DNA of 64,000 bases, from assembly GCA_023678885.1 (NCBI GenBank), contig CM043012.1, positions 14,420,036 to 14,484,035 on the forward strand. The letters are read 5' to 3'. The DNA comes from Pogostemon cablin (Eukaryota; Streptophyta; Magnoliopsida; Lamiales; Lamiaceae). Positions 11,640-22,339 of this stretch are shown here, piece by piece. The position numbers and the translations under genes are program-made. Within the stretch, counting starts at the first letter, position 1, and each line of letters starts with the position of its first letter. The notes beneath the pieces are model-generated. The model made no database searches and was not told where the DNA came from. It saw only the letters and a list, made by a program, of their open reading frames with translations.

Positions 11640-12160
11640 GAACCTTAATTTCTCCAAAGAGTACACATGCTGTTGGGAAACTTCTCCAACCTCCACCACT
11701 CGGTTAAAATCGTGTTGTGGGAGACCATTTAGAGAAATCAAAGAAAGATACCCAAATTCAGCAAGGTCGTATGGTCGTCTCCCACAACTGTACGGAAGCC
11801 ATATATGCTCAGCCACCTATCGTAGTTGCCCAGTCGATGTCTCCCACAACACGTCCATACGCCGCCTATGTCATAGTTACCCAGCCACATCCGCATCAGG
11901 TTCTTAGTGGAATCTCCGCCGTTGATGGGTCGCAGTTTTTGTCGAACAATTTCTACAGCAAATCGATGGAATCCAAGGTGTGTTGAATGGGTGGAATCCA
12001 TTGGGGAGAGGAATCGTTGATTTAGACCAATAATTTCTACAGCAAATCGTTGATCTGCGAGAGGAACCCAGATAAATAATTGATTTAGGGAGTGTGATTA
12101 CATGTGGGTGAAATTCTATGTTTTTGGAAGAAGAATTTGGTCGATTACTTATTTAGGCAT
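11640..12160 (+). pseudogene. Unidentified coding-like fragment
   Basis: Base composition becomes balanced here after the AT-rich foldback elements. The frame at 11717-11986 encodes 89 residues, rich in Pro, Thr and Ser in the middle (for example SPTTRPYAAYVIVTQPHPHQ). An 18-base segment, AATTTCTACAGCAAATCG, recurs at about 11948 and 12030. I recognise no domain; this could be a captured or truncated host exon. Confidence 0.3.
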
Positions 12161-12200
12161 CTATATCTATCTATATCTATATCTCTATCTATCTATATAT
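12161..12200. repeat. (CTATAT)-type microsatellite
   Basis: A run of CTATAT/CTAT units about 40 bp long, close to the coding-like fragment. Confidence 0.9.
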
Positions 12201-12288
12201 TAACAAAAGTTCAATAGTAGCTTCCTTGCCACCAAAATCAAGAAAAAAAGAAAAAAAATTAAAGAAAAAAAATCTTTAAAAAGTATTA

Positions 12289-12570
12289 TTCCCTCTGTCC
12301 CACACTTATATTCACATTTTTCATTTTCGTCCGTTCCACATTTATGTTCACCACCCAAAAAAGGAAACTTCACATTAACCAACAACCTCGAAAGTTATCT
12401 TAATTTCAAAAATATCACTCACACCTAACACGCATAACATATTTTATAATATATTTATTACCTAAAAATACCACAATACCCTTAAAAAGTCAATAAAGTT
12501 GGTCAAAAAGCAATTTTTCTTAAACTCCGTATTTACAATGTCGATAAACTTAACTATGGGACGGAGGGAA
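12289..12570. mobile_element. Stowaway-type MITE, 282 bp
   Basis: The left end is TTCCCTCTGTCCC and the right end GGGACGGAGGGAA, inverted and nearly perfect, flanked by TA (12287-12288 and 12571-12572). No ORF of note. Confidence 0.9.
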
Positions 12571-12685
12571 TATTATTTTGGTAGATAAACGTTAATCTTC
12601 TCTAAGAAGATTTAAGATTTGCCTACAGGCTTTAGAGAATGGAGCAAATAAATTAATAAAGACAGAAAATATTAATAAGATCATG

Positions 12686-12870
12686 TTGGAGTCGGAGGGA
12701 GGCTCAGGAGGGGAAGGGTAGAGTCAGAGGTAGTGATGGGGTAGAGTCGGAGGTGGTGATGGACCCTCTTCTAAAGGAGGGTAGAGTCGGCTGTGGTGAT
12801 GGAGGCTCCTCTATTTGGTGGAAGGGGTGGAGGTGGTGATGGAGGATCCTCTATTTGGTGGAAGGGTTAA
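12686..12870 (+). repeat. G-rich degenerate tandem repeat
   Basis: Four copies of a GAGTCGGAGGTGGTGATGG-like unit; the last two extend with GGAGGCTCCTCTATTTGGTG. The plus strand is strongly G-rich with many GG and GGG runs. No coding frame is supported. Confidence 0.6.
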
Positions 12871-13447
12871 AGGGAATACCGCATTGCGGGGGAGTGGGTT
12901 AGCAGAGAGGTGTCTGACGGTGTTGGACGCCGGCGGAGGGCACCATCAACTAGCGCAGCGGAGGTGAGATTTCGTTTGTGCCGACATGAGAGTATAGCGC
13001 ACATATTTTACCAAACTTAAAAATAGCAAACTTAGAATTGTCTTTGATTTTTCCTCCATTTATATTGAAGAATGATTTAATTTGTGATATATGAAGAGAA
13101 ATAAATAAAATGAGAAAGAAAGATTGGAGATACAGCAAAGTAATTTTTTCTCCATTTATGTTGAAGAAATAATTTAATTTGTAATATATAGAGAAATAAA
13201 ATGAGAAAGAAAAAAAATATTGGAGATATGTTATAAAATTAGAAATTCGAGTTATTTTTTACATTGACTTTGTTATTTTTTATTATTTTTATACAAGATA
13301 TAATTAAAGATCTATATATCGTATTATTGAACTTCATATAGAATTTTGAATTTTAGTGTATAAACAGAAATCTATAGTTTATACTATATATTGTAAAATT
13401 TATTAATACATGAAAAAATTGAATGGTTCAAGAAATTTGATCAATCA

Positions 13448-13603
13448 TGTGAAAGGGGGTTCTATCTTCATACGAAGATATGAAGGGGAGTTCTAAGTTC
13501 ATACCAAGTATGTGAAAGGGAGTTCTATCTTCATACGAAGATATGCAGGGAAGTTCTAAGTTCAGGAGATGTGAAGGAGAGTTCTAAGTTCATATAAAAG
13601 TAG
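13448..13603 (+). repeat. 63-bp tandem repeat
   Basis: The unit TGTGAAAGGGAGTTCTATCT, then TTCATACGAAGATATG and AGTTCTAAGTTCA, starts at 13448 and again at 13511, followed by a partial third copy. Confidence 0.8.
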
Positions 13604-13831
13604 AGAATGGTATAAATTTGTTGCATTTGTGCATTATTCAACTAATGTTTACGATCCTATATATTTAGGAGTAATAAAAAAATTGAACTTTTATCTTAGG
13701 AATTGATAATTCAATTTATTTTTAAAATACACATATAATTATTATGTTTTATATGTATATAGAAGAAAGGATAAAATATATATTATTGAAAGTGAAAGAA
13801 AAATATCACTTATTTGATTTAAATAAGTTCT

Positions 13832-14741
13832 TTTTATGTGTATTATATCCCCCGTGCCTAACAGACCGGAAGCTCAACAAGTTGAGATACTACGAGGAAG
13901 AGTCCCAACTACGAAGAGGTAGGCCCAGGCCAAAAAGACACACTTTGGAGAAGAACCAGGAATAAGCCCAAGAGATGAGCACGTCATCAAGGACTAGAGA
14001 GGCCCGAGAAGATAGGGCAAGGAAAAGGGAGTAAGAGCAGAAGGCCCACTAAAAGGATAGAGGGCAAATACCCTTCGGCAGAACATCCCGGCTCTGAAGC
14101 CGAGGAAGACATCCAAGCGTTCGGACGGACAACAAAGCCTTGGAAGCTAATCCTTCCAACGACTGAGAGGAATATCAGAACTTTGGGGCAAAGTACAGAC
14201 ACAACTGTGGGAACGGCTAGTGGCGACAGGCTAGAAGACAAGGATAACGGTAAGAAAGAATATCTTGAGCAGCACTCTCACACTAGAGGACAACACACAA
14301 CAAACACGTCTCTCTTGATCCTCCAATAGGAAGCTAGCAAAGGACAGAAAAAGACCTACTACGCTCTGGGAGACAACTGGTGGCACTCTGCACCAGTTGC
14401 TGAAAGTCGTCGATGTACTAGCAGCCTCCATTTATGGTTACTTGTCTTCGTCCAAGTGGCACCACGGGATTGGACAATAGTTTGAGTTTTGTTGGTATTA
14501 TAAATAGCTTCTCTCACAAGAGAAAAACAGGTTTTTAACTCATTCTCACTTAAATAGGAAAGGTTTTATGAGTGTTGTTCTGGAGGAGAGTAATAAAAAT
14601 CGATTAAGGCTTTTTGGTTGGATCTCCATCTCTCTGATATTTACTTGTTGTTGTGTTTGATTGTGATCATTCTTGGCTCAGTGACATCATGCTTTCATAT
14701 TCCTTAATCGTGAATTAACTAGCCAAGAACATGCATCAACA
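13832..14741 (+). repeat. 5' LTR of the Tat element
   Basis: Matches the 3' LTR at 29425-30310. It begins TTTTATGTGTATTATATCCC where the 3' copy has TGTTATGGGTATTATATCCC, so the terminal TG has mutated to TT, and it ends CATCAACA. A TATA box (TATAAATA) lies at 14499-14506 and AATAAA-type signals near 14590. It holds a segment of about 40 bp (around 14393-14432) missing from the 3' LTR and lacks a short segment around 30105-30120 of the 3' copy. Confidence 0.88.
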
Positions 14742-14742
14742 G

Positions 14743-14762
14743 TTGACGCCGTCAGTGGGAAC
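14743..14762 (+). other. Primer binding site
   Basis: TTGACGCCGTCAGTGGGAAC begins one base after the LTR's terminal CA. It closely resembles the TTGGCGCCGTCTGTGGGAAC-type PBS of Tat elements and would prime minus-strand synthesis from a tRNA 3' end; two bases look mutated. Confidence 0.8.
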
Positions 14763-14850
14763 GCTACACTTAGTTGTTCTTGTTCTTTTTGGTTGTTCTG
14801 TTTGGGTGTCAAGGTTCCTTTTATTCTTACTCTGTTTTCTTTGTTGAGAT

Positions 14851-17106
14851 ATGGGAGGAGAAGGATTCACGACTCCCTGGAACAAAGAAATAGGAGAGTG
14901 CTCCAGAGCTCAACGAAACGTGACAATGAGTGGAAACAATATCCAAATTAGCACGCCGGCCGTAGAAGTGCCTACTTTGGCGAGATCTATTCTTGTCCCA
15001 GACCTAGGTCACTAGCAGAAAAGGAAGGAAATGAACGAAAAAATCAGAAAGGTGATCAATGAGTACGCTGTGGAAGCTCCCTCGGTTCAACTGGAGAGGT
15101 TGAGCTTTAGCGGCCCTCACAGGAAAAACCGTGGCGATCTGAGGGAGGACCTTGAAAGAAGGAAGGAAGCGAGGAGAGAACACAGCGAAAATAATGCCAG
15201 GAAAACTATCAACTTCATCAAAAAACGAAATATGAGAGAAAGAAGAGTGTGAATGAAACTCCGGCGGAAGGAAGACACAACGAATACTTCCGCCGGCCAG
15301 AAGCGGAAGTCCAAAGGCAGCCACGATCCGGAAGGGACCAAGGAACGAGAAACCCCCACCCCAGGAAGTATCCAGGGAGAGTGATACTTAGTGATAACCA
15401 CGGCCCGAAGGGAATCAAGAGAGCATCTCAGCCAAGGGAGAGGCCAAGGGAAGTAGAATCCTACCAGCCTTGCCCACAAAATCAAAAAGAGAGGTTGCCT
15501 CGCAACCCAAGAAGTATCGGTAAAAGATGAAGCTCCACGAAGGACACCATCTATCTCCCAAAGAGGACATTATCATCCCAACCCTCAACCATCCCCGGAA
15601 CGTCAGAGGAATGGTCAAAGGAGGCGTAATAGGGGCAGAGGGCCGAGGAATCAAAGATCTTATTCATCTTCAGTACCATACTCACAGGAGAGCCGAGACC
15701 CTTCATGTAAATATCTACCCACGATTGAGATATTCCTGACACAAAATGGACGGAACAGGAGACCCTCTTCACGAAGGAGAGCAAGGCGAATGGAGACACA
15801 TTCGGAAGTTTGTTCAGAAAATAGAGAAGCATTTCCAAGTGGCCCAGCAAGGAAATTACAAGCCTTGATAAACGAAGAGATGAACAAACATTTTGCAGGT
15901 CTAGAGAGGAAGATGTCCGAAACAGGGGGAGTCTTCCAACAGGCGGTGGCCCCTCACCTTTACGGTGGAAATCAGCAATGCCCCTCGATAATAGAGAGTC
16001 AAGTTTCCCTCAAGTTTGATTTTCGACTGTGATTATGATCCATACTCCCATATAGAAAAAAATTTGATGTGGATGAGGGCACAAGGGGCGAATAAGATCA
16101 CACTATGCCGAATGTTCCCCTTGACTCTTGGGAACAAAGCACATGCGTGGTTCAGGGCCGTTCTAGTGGCATCCATCAAAAGTTGGGCAGAGCTCATGGA
16201 AACACTTTTAATGCAATATTAATACCTCGGATCCCCCAAGGAGCCAAGGCATAAGCTTGCTAACATTCGCCAGGGTTCGACGTAAAGCTTAAGGGACTTC
16301 TTGAGAAGGTTCAATGAGCAAAGGTCAATGGGAGAAGTCATGGGAGATGAAGCATGCCTCATTACTGTAATTGGGGCACTGCATCCCGAGACTAGCCTGT
16401 GGAAACAGTGCAGCTTAAACCACCAACATCTTATGCAGCTTTCATGGTAATGTCTAATGAATATATCCAGGCGGAGGACATCTAGAAAATGGCAAAAAAG
16501 GCAAGTGGCAAGGGTACCTCGTCTAACCCAAACTGAAAGAAAATAAGCTCCAGAGGGATGAAGGAATACAAGGCACCCGCCACGTTCAAACCTTTCACAG
16601 AAGATACCGAGGTGCAACAAATGTATGAAGAACTGAAGTCGAGCACCAACTTGAACGTGGCCGAGGTCTTTTACTACGTAAAGGACCAACAGATCCTCTA
16701 GACGCCGAGACCTGTCTTGCGAACATCATAACTTACCAACCCTCAGAAGTATTGCATGTATCACCTGACATATAGACACAACACCGATCAATGCTGAGAC
16801 TTAATCACAGAACTATGGAAGTTGTTCAAAGAAGAAAAGTTGAGAGGAATGCTGCAGGCTCCAAGGCCGAGGGTGTATCAAAGGGACGCTAATCTTCCTT
16901 CCCCTCCGGGTCAACAGAGGTCCCCGAACAGAGAAAGGAATGGGGGAGCAATGCCTCTACCCCCTCCAACTCCCAGTAGACCGCCAGTGTTCGATAGGAT
17001 CGGAGGACAAGTTTCGAGAGGAGATAGACCCGGAGAGATACACATGATGGAACTTGTGGAGGAAATTCCTTACGTGGGACCTCGCAGGCATTCACCACGA
17101 CATTAA
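14851..17106 (+). pseudogene. gag: gag of the Tat element, broken
   Basis: Gag forms the retrotransposon particle and binds its RNA. The first ATG after the PBS is at 14851 (MGGEGFTTPWNKEIGECSRA), and its frame stops at 15015. Charged Arg/Glu-rich stretches follow over 15031-15530. The conserved capsid-like core is seen at 16016-16222, including NKITLCRMFPLTLGNKAHAW and then FRAVL, and it continues past a stop with LRDFLRRFNEQRSMGEVMGD near 16300. A degenerate late motif (KYCMYHLTYRHNTDQC) lies near 16750, followed by a Pro/Arg-rich tail ending at 17106. At least five stops or shifts interrupt it. Confidence 0.75.
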
Positions 17107-17126
17107 AAAGGAGTAGGAAGACAGAG

Positions 17127-17972
17127 TTGAGAGACTTGAGCCAGCAAATCCCTCAAATTTGGTCATTAACATCGGAAACGAAGGAAGTAACCGAGGCTGA
17201 TATCGTCTTCACGGAGGTGGATTTCTACGGGTTAAGTGCCCCACGTTCTGATCCTCTAGTAATTTCACATGTATTGTCCAGAGTCAAAGTGCATAGGTAT
17301 CTATTAGTTACCGGTACGTATGCCAATATAATCTTTACAGAGGTATTTGAAAACTTGGGAGGAGAAAGTCACCATAAGGTGAGGCCTTGTGGTGACGAAA
17401 TCAAAGGTTTTGGCAATACGCTAACCAGGCCGACCATGGAGGTTGACTTATCTGTCCAGCTGGAAGGTTCAGATGGAAAGACTCGGATGCAGAAACAACT
17501 AACATTCAAAGTTGTAGATCAGGCCTCTACATACAACTGTATCCTAGTGCCCCCATTGATCCACGCCTTCGGAGTCATCCCGTCCACCCTTCATCAATAC
17601 CTTAAGTTTGTCACGGCAGATGACAGGGTAGCGACTATGATAGAAAATCAAAGGAGGGCAAAAGAGTGTTCATTCATAGAAAAAGTAGAGGGTTTGAGTT
17701 ACCATGATATGGATTATGAGATGCTGAGTTTTGAAGACATCATGGAAGAAGGAGAGAATCATGAAAGACCAACGGGAATCAAAGAGCCACAAGAGGGAGA
17801 ACAAGTGGAGAATGGATTGGATGTAGTCGTGGAAATTGAGAAAAGGAGAGAAGAAGGTAAACAAAGGAATAATGTGCTCCTTGTAATAGCCGAAGTACAA
17901 CCAAATCCAATAGACCAGGAAATGGAAAGAAGGGAGAAAACAGTGAAAAAGAGCCGAGGCGAAAGCCATTAA
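17127..17972 (+). pseudogene. Aspartic protease region, catalytic Asp lost
   Basis: An open frame of 281 residues. The N-terminal part has the family's FTEVDFYGLSAPRSDPLVIS lead-in, followed by VKVHRYLLVTGTYANIIF where intact relatives have a D-T-G-A-S active site. Here the Asp is Val and Ala-Ser is Thr-Tyr, so the protease cannot be active. A KVVDQASTYNCILVPPLIHA segment and an AKECS motif follow, as in Tat proteases. The last 90 residues are Glu/Lys-rich and act as a linker towards RT. It is the longest intact frame of the element even though its active site is gone. Confidence 0.75.
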
Positions 17973-18124
17973 CACCTGATGAGGATTCGAGGATGAAACT
18001 ACGAGAAGAAGCCAAGGCGGCATGAAAAACAGAAGTGGTACAGCTGGACCCAGAGAATGCGGAGATCAAACTTAAGATCAAAATGAAATAGAAAAAAAAA
18101 TTCAAAGCAGTACTGACCCAACTA

Positions 18125-19408
18125 TTGAAGGAAAATTTAGATGTATTTGCCTGGAATCTGAATGAAACGCCAGGGGTACACCCAAAATATGCTTGTCACA
18201 GACTGAACATCAATCTCAACATCCCACCCTTCCATCAGAAGAAAAAAAATTTAGCCCAGAGAAGAACGCGGCCATGGAGTTGGAAGTACACAAGCTATTG
18301 GCAAGTGGAAGGATCAGCAAATGCAAATACCTTATAAGGGTTTAAAATCCGATGATGGTAAAAAAGAAGGAGGGATAGCGGAGATTGTGCATCGACTTCA
18401 CAGATCTAAACAAGGCATGCCCCAAGGATAGTTACCCCCTCCCATCGATTGACAAGATAATTGATGCCACGGCGGAACACGAAGTTATGGGTTTCATGAA
18501 TGCATTCTAAGGGGATACCCAGACGATAAGGAAAATACGACTTTCTTCTGTGAAAATGAAGTCTATGAATGGAACAACATGTCATTCGGTCTGAGGAATG
18601 CGGGGGCAACCTATCAAAGATTGGTAAACAAGATGTTTGAAGGAGAGATCGATAAGATAGTTGAGGTATACGTGGATGATACCGTGGTGAAAAGCCTGAA
18701 AAGAATGGACTATTTCGATCACCTAAAGAAGTATTTGGAATCTTCCGACATTATGGAATGAACTTAAATCCGAATAAGTGTACGTTCAGAGTGAGCAAGG
18801 GGAGCTTCATTGGATACTTGGTTAGTTCGAGGGGGGTCAAGATGAATATAGAGAAAGTGGAAGTGATACTAAAGATGGATCCACTGAGGCACATGGAAGA
18901 GGCTCAGAACCTGACGGGTAGGCTGGCCGCCTTGAATAGGTTCATGTCGAAAGCATCAGATAAGTGCAAACCTTTCTTCGATGTCATCAAAAAGGCCAAG
19001 TTTGAATGGACAGAGAAATGTGGAAAAGCATTTAACAAGATCAAAAAGGAACTATCGGATCCCAGAATTCTCTCTAAACCATTACCGGGTGAAAAACTAC
19101 AGCTGTATCTAGCAGTGTCAGAAACAGCGATTAGTTCAGTACTGGTCAAAATGGAAGAGAAGAACCAAAAATCGATATACTTCGTAAGTCAATCTTTGAG
19201 CGATGTAGAACTCAGATACCTGGTAATGGAGAAAGTAGCCTACGCTCTCGTTATGAGTTCGAGAAAGCTAAGACCGTATTTCATGGAGCATACCATAGAA
19301 GTACTGATGATATTTCTTTTGTGGCAAGTACTCCAAAGGCCGGATGTAGTTGGAAGATTACTCAAATGGTCATCGAATTGGGACAATTTGATATCGCATA
19401 CCTGCTGA
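18125..19408 (+). pseudogene. Reverse transcriptase and RNase H, broken
   Basis: The frame starts with KENLDVFAWNLNETPGVHPK, the usual beginning of Tat RT. The palm region is damaged by stops around 18340-18560, although NKACPKDSYPLPSID can still be read near 18410-18450. From 18579 MSFGLRNAGATYQRLVNKMF leads into EVYVDDTVVKS with an intact YVDD catalytic box. After a frameshift near 18760, MNLNPNKCTFRVSKGSFIGY and the thumb and connection follow, then the classical RNase H region (LYLAVSETAISSVLV; Asp positions not conserved) to 19408. Not functional as read. Confidence 0.82.
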
Positions 19409-19494
19409 GGAACGCGGTTAAATGACAGGTCATGGCTAATTTCATAGTAGAGCTAACATTCCCTACGCCAACCGGAGAAGAAAAGAGAAAACCC

Positions 19495-19900
19495 TAGATA
19501 ATGCACGTGGATGGGTCTGCTACTACATCGGTTTCGGGAACTGGAATCATCATTCAAACCCCATTTGGAGAGAACTACTCAACGGCAGTCAGGTTTGGCT
19601 TCCTGGCTACAATGAGGTAGAGTACGAGGCCCTACTGAATGGGTTAAGAATGGCATTGGACATGGACGCCGATGAGTTGCTGGTCTATAGCGACTCACAG
19701 CTGGTAGTGAATCAGGTACGAGGGGAATACGAAGCTAAAGATGATCATATGAGCCACTACAGAGGATTAGCTGCTGGCATGCTACAGAGGTTCAAGCATG
19801 TATTTCTAAAGTGCATTGATCGGAGGAAAAACATGAGAGCAGATGCGTTAGCCAAGCTGGCCACGGCATCAAATGCAAAAGACCTTAACAACATCAACAT
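19495..19900 (+). pseudogene. Archaeal-type RNase H domain
   Basis: The start reads MHVDGSATTSVSGTGIIIQT with the first catalytic Asp. After a shift the domain continues from about 19615 with VEYEALLNGLRMALDMDADE, LLVYSDSQLVVNQVRGEYEA and NMRADALAKLATAS, holding the Glu and the second and third Asp positions. A second RNase H of this kind between RT and INT is a known mark of the Tat lineage. The frame is broken between 19570 and 19650. Confidence 0.8.
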
Positions 19901-19904
19901 CGTG

Positions 19905-21187
19905 AAGCAGGAAAAACCATCGGATACCAGCGTTTGGGTTCTAACTGACCAACCTTCCAAAGAGTCATGGATGGTCTCAATCAGGAACTCTTTGGAAATG
20001 GGATTGACCCCTTCAAATAAGAATGAGGCCCACCAGGTAAGACTCAGATCGGCGAGATATGTGTTGATTGAAGGAAAGCTGTATAAGAGGGGATATTCGT
20101 CCCCACTCTTGAAATGTCTGAACCGAGAGAAGGCAAGTTACGTACTGGCTGAGATACACGAAGGCATATGTGGGAACTATACGGGCGGAATCACTTTAGC
20201 TCATAAAGTAATCAGACAGGGATATTTTTGGCGACATTTAAAAAAGATGCTACTCAGCACGCACGAGCTTGGGCTACTTGCCAAAGATTAACACTGATTA
20301 CAAGAATGCCCTCGGAACAATTAACATCAGTTTTCAGCCCTTGGCCTTACGCCAAGTGGGGAATTGATTTGATAGGCCCATTACCCATAGGCAAAGAGGG
20401 AGTCAAGTTCGCCATAGTGGTTGTGGATTATTTCACAAAGTGGGCAGAGGCCGAAGCCCTGGCGACTATCACAAAGGTTCGGGTGGAGAAGTTTATCTGG
20501 GAAAACATCGTGTGTCGATTCGGCATACCTTAGGCGATCGTCACAGAAATGGAAAATAATTTGATAACGCTAAGTTGAGAAAATTCTATGAGGACTACAA
20601 CATCAAAAAGTGGTCCTCGAACCTTAACACCTTCAATCCAACGGCCAAGTCGAAACGATCAACAAGATAATCAAACACACCTTGAAAGCCAGGCTGGAGA
20701 AACTAGATGGGAATTAGCCAGAGGAATTACCTGGGATCCTATGGTCGTACAGGACGACAACAAGAACCTCCACTAATAAGACGCCCTTCTCAATGGCCTT
20801 CGGTACGGAAGCAGTGATCCCAGTAGAAATCGGAGAGCCCAGTCCAAGGATCGCTTTCCATAGAGAGGAAGGAAATGATGAACTAATCCAGGAGAGACTA
20901 GACCTACTGGAGAAGAAAAGGCTGAACGCAGAAGTGCATTACGCAATATACAAACAGAGGGCCGAACGATTCTAAAACTCGAGAGTGAAACAAAGGTAAT
21001 TCAAAGGAGGCAAATTAGTGCTCCGAAAAGTGTTAGGCCCAGCGTGACACGGCAGCGGACAGAACTGGGAAGGCCCATATGTGATCAAAATAGTATTGGA
21101 AAGAGGGGCATACGAGCTTGAAGAAGTGGATGGAAAGAAGGTACCACACCTACAGAATGTCCAGGACCTAAAGAAATACTACCAGTG
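19905..21187 (+). pseudogene. Integrase, broken
   Basis: Integrase inserts the cDNA into the host genome. The N-terminal zinc-binding region is seen at 20060-20290 (LYKRGYSSPLLKCLNREKAS, HEGICG, then a shifted CQR). The catalytic core starts at 20345 with WPYAKWGIDLIGPLPIGKEG (first Asp) and DYFTKWAEAEAL. The second Asp is expected near 20540, where IVTEMENN replaces the usual IVTDNG, and the Glu region follows near 20640 with shifts. The late core and C-terminal part (TPFSMAFGTEAVIPVEIGEP; NWEGPYVIKIVLERGAYELE) run to the stop at about 21187. Several stops and shifts make it non-functional. Confidence 0.82.
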
Positions 21188-21429
21188 AGCCAGACAGAGG
21201 GACAAACAAGGTTGGTGATGCAACCTCTTATTGCTTACAATCAAGGTATTAGGTCATACTCGAATAGAATCAAGGCAATAGGCCAAATTGGATAATGAGT
21301 TTGTGGGCTATATCAAAAAGGGAAAGTTGTATGGAAATTTTTATTATTTGGTTATGGTTATTTACCTCATGGAATATGAATCATTAAATTTGATCTCGGG
21401 TAACGTAGAAGGAATGTCACAACATAAAA

Positions 21430-21990
21430 CAAAGAGGTTGTAGCGTATCAATGGCTAAATCAGAATAAAAAATTAAAGAGGATATAATCTCAAACAAGAC
21501 ATGCTGAAATAAGGGGATAGACGTTGATAAAGGAATAAAAAGATATAACAACGGTATGGGATAAGTGGAGATAAATTGGGAGATAAAGGTACCGGAATCG
21601 GAATAAAAATATAATTCGGAGCGAAGGTCGAAGTCTTGAAATCCGAATAAAGAGGTGAATTTTGGAGTCTCATCGAAATCGGAATAAAGAGTTGAATTTT
21701 GGAGTCTCATTGGAATCAGAATAATGAGGAGAATTTTGGAGTCTTATCGGAATCAGAATAAAGAGGTGAATTTTGGATTCTCATCGAAATCGAAATAAAA
21801 ACACAATTCGAGGTGAAGGTCGAAGTATCGAAATCGGAATAAAGAGGTGAATTTTGGAGTCTCATCGGAATTGAAATAAAAACACCATTCAAGGTGAAGG
21901 TAAAGGTACCGAAATCGGAATAAAGAGGTGAATTTTGGAATCTCATCGAAATCGAATAAAAATGCAATTCGGGGCGAAGGTCGAGATAAG
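21430..21990 (+). repeat. Minisatellite downstream of INT
   Basis: Units of about 40-45 bp recur at least six times, most clearly from 21595: GAATAAAGAGGTGAATTTTG, then GAGTCTCATCGAAATCG, alternating with a second type containing AATAAAAACACAATTCG and GGTGAAGGTCGAAGT. The minus-strand frames across it (repeated NSPLYSDF) are by-products. Tandem repeats at this position are known in Tat elements. Confidence 0.85.
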
Positions 21991-22339
21991 GTTCGGCGGA
22001 ACTCAAATCAGACAGCGTCGAAACAACAGATACTCAAATGGAAAGAGAGGGTCTTAGAAAGGAACACAAATGCGCGCATAATCGGCAAGCAAGGCAAAGG
22101 TACACAACGATGCATAAATATAAGCCAACACATATCGGCAAACTCAGATTAGCAACAGACGGATCAACAATTCACAAATTATAAAGGCAGAGAACATTAT
22201 CCAAAATGACCATACAACAAAAGCAAGAAAGTGGGAGGAGAAATACATAATTCAAATTACAAACCATTGCTGCAAATAAAATTTTCACCCACACAGGGAA
22301 CCTAGACAGAAATAAAAATCAACTTGCGAGGCTGAAGAC

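Noticed and set aside
12950..13138. 62-residue minus-strand frame in AT-rich DNA
   Set aside because: No motif, no splice context, composition-driven.
13448..13603. Tandem repeat considered as a CRISPR-like array
   Set aside because: Repeats are contiguous without unique spacers, and the genome is a plant's. The same applies to 50440-51920 and 21430-21990.
15004..15887. Several minus-strand frames of 70-120 residues opposite gag
   Set aside because: Shadows of the Arg/Glu-rich gag strand; reading of the complement avoids stops.
16219..16689. 156-residue minus-strand frame
   Set aside because: Opposite the recognisable gag core, with no domain of its own.
17670..18105. Hydrophobic minus-strand frames that look like membrane proteins
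   Set aside because: Complement of the Glu/Lys-rich tail of the protease frame, which reads as Phe/Leu/Ser.
21417..22006. Minus-strand frames with repeated NSPLYSDF
   Set aside because: Translation of the minisatellite; the repeat is better explained at DNA level.
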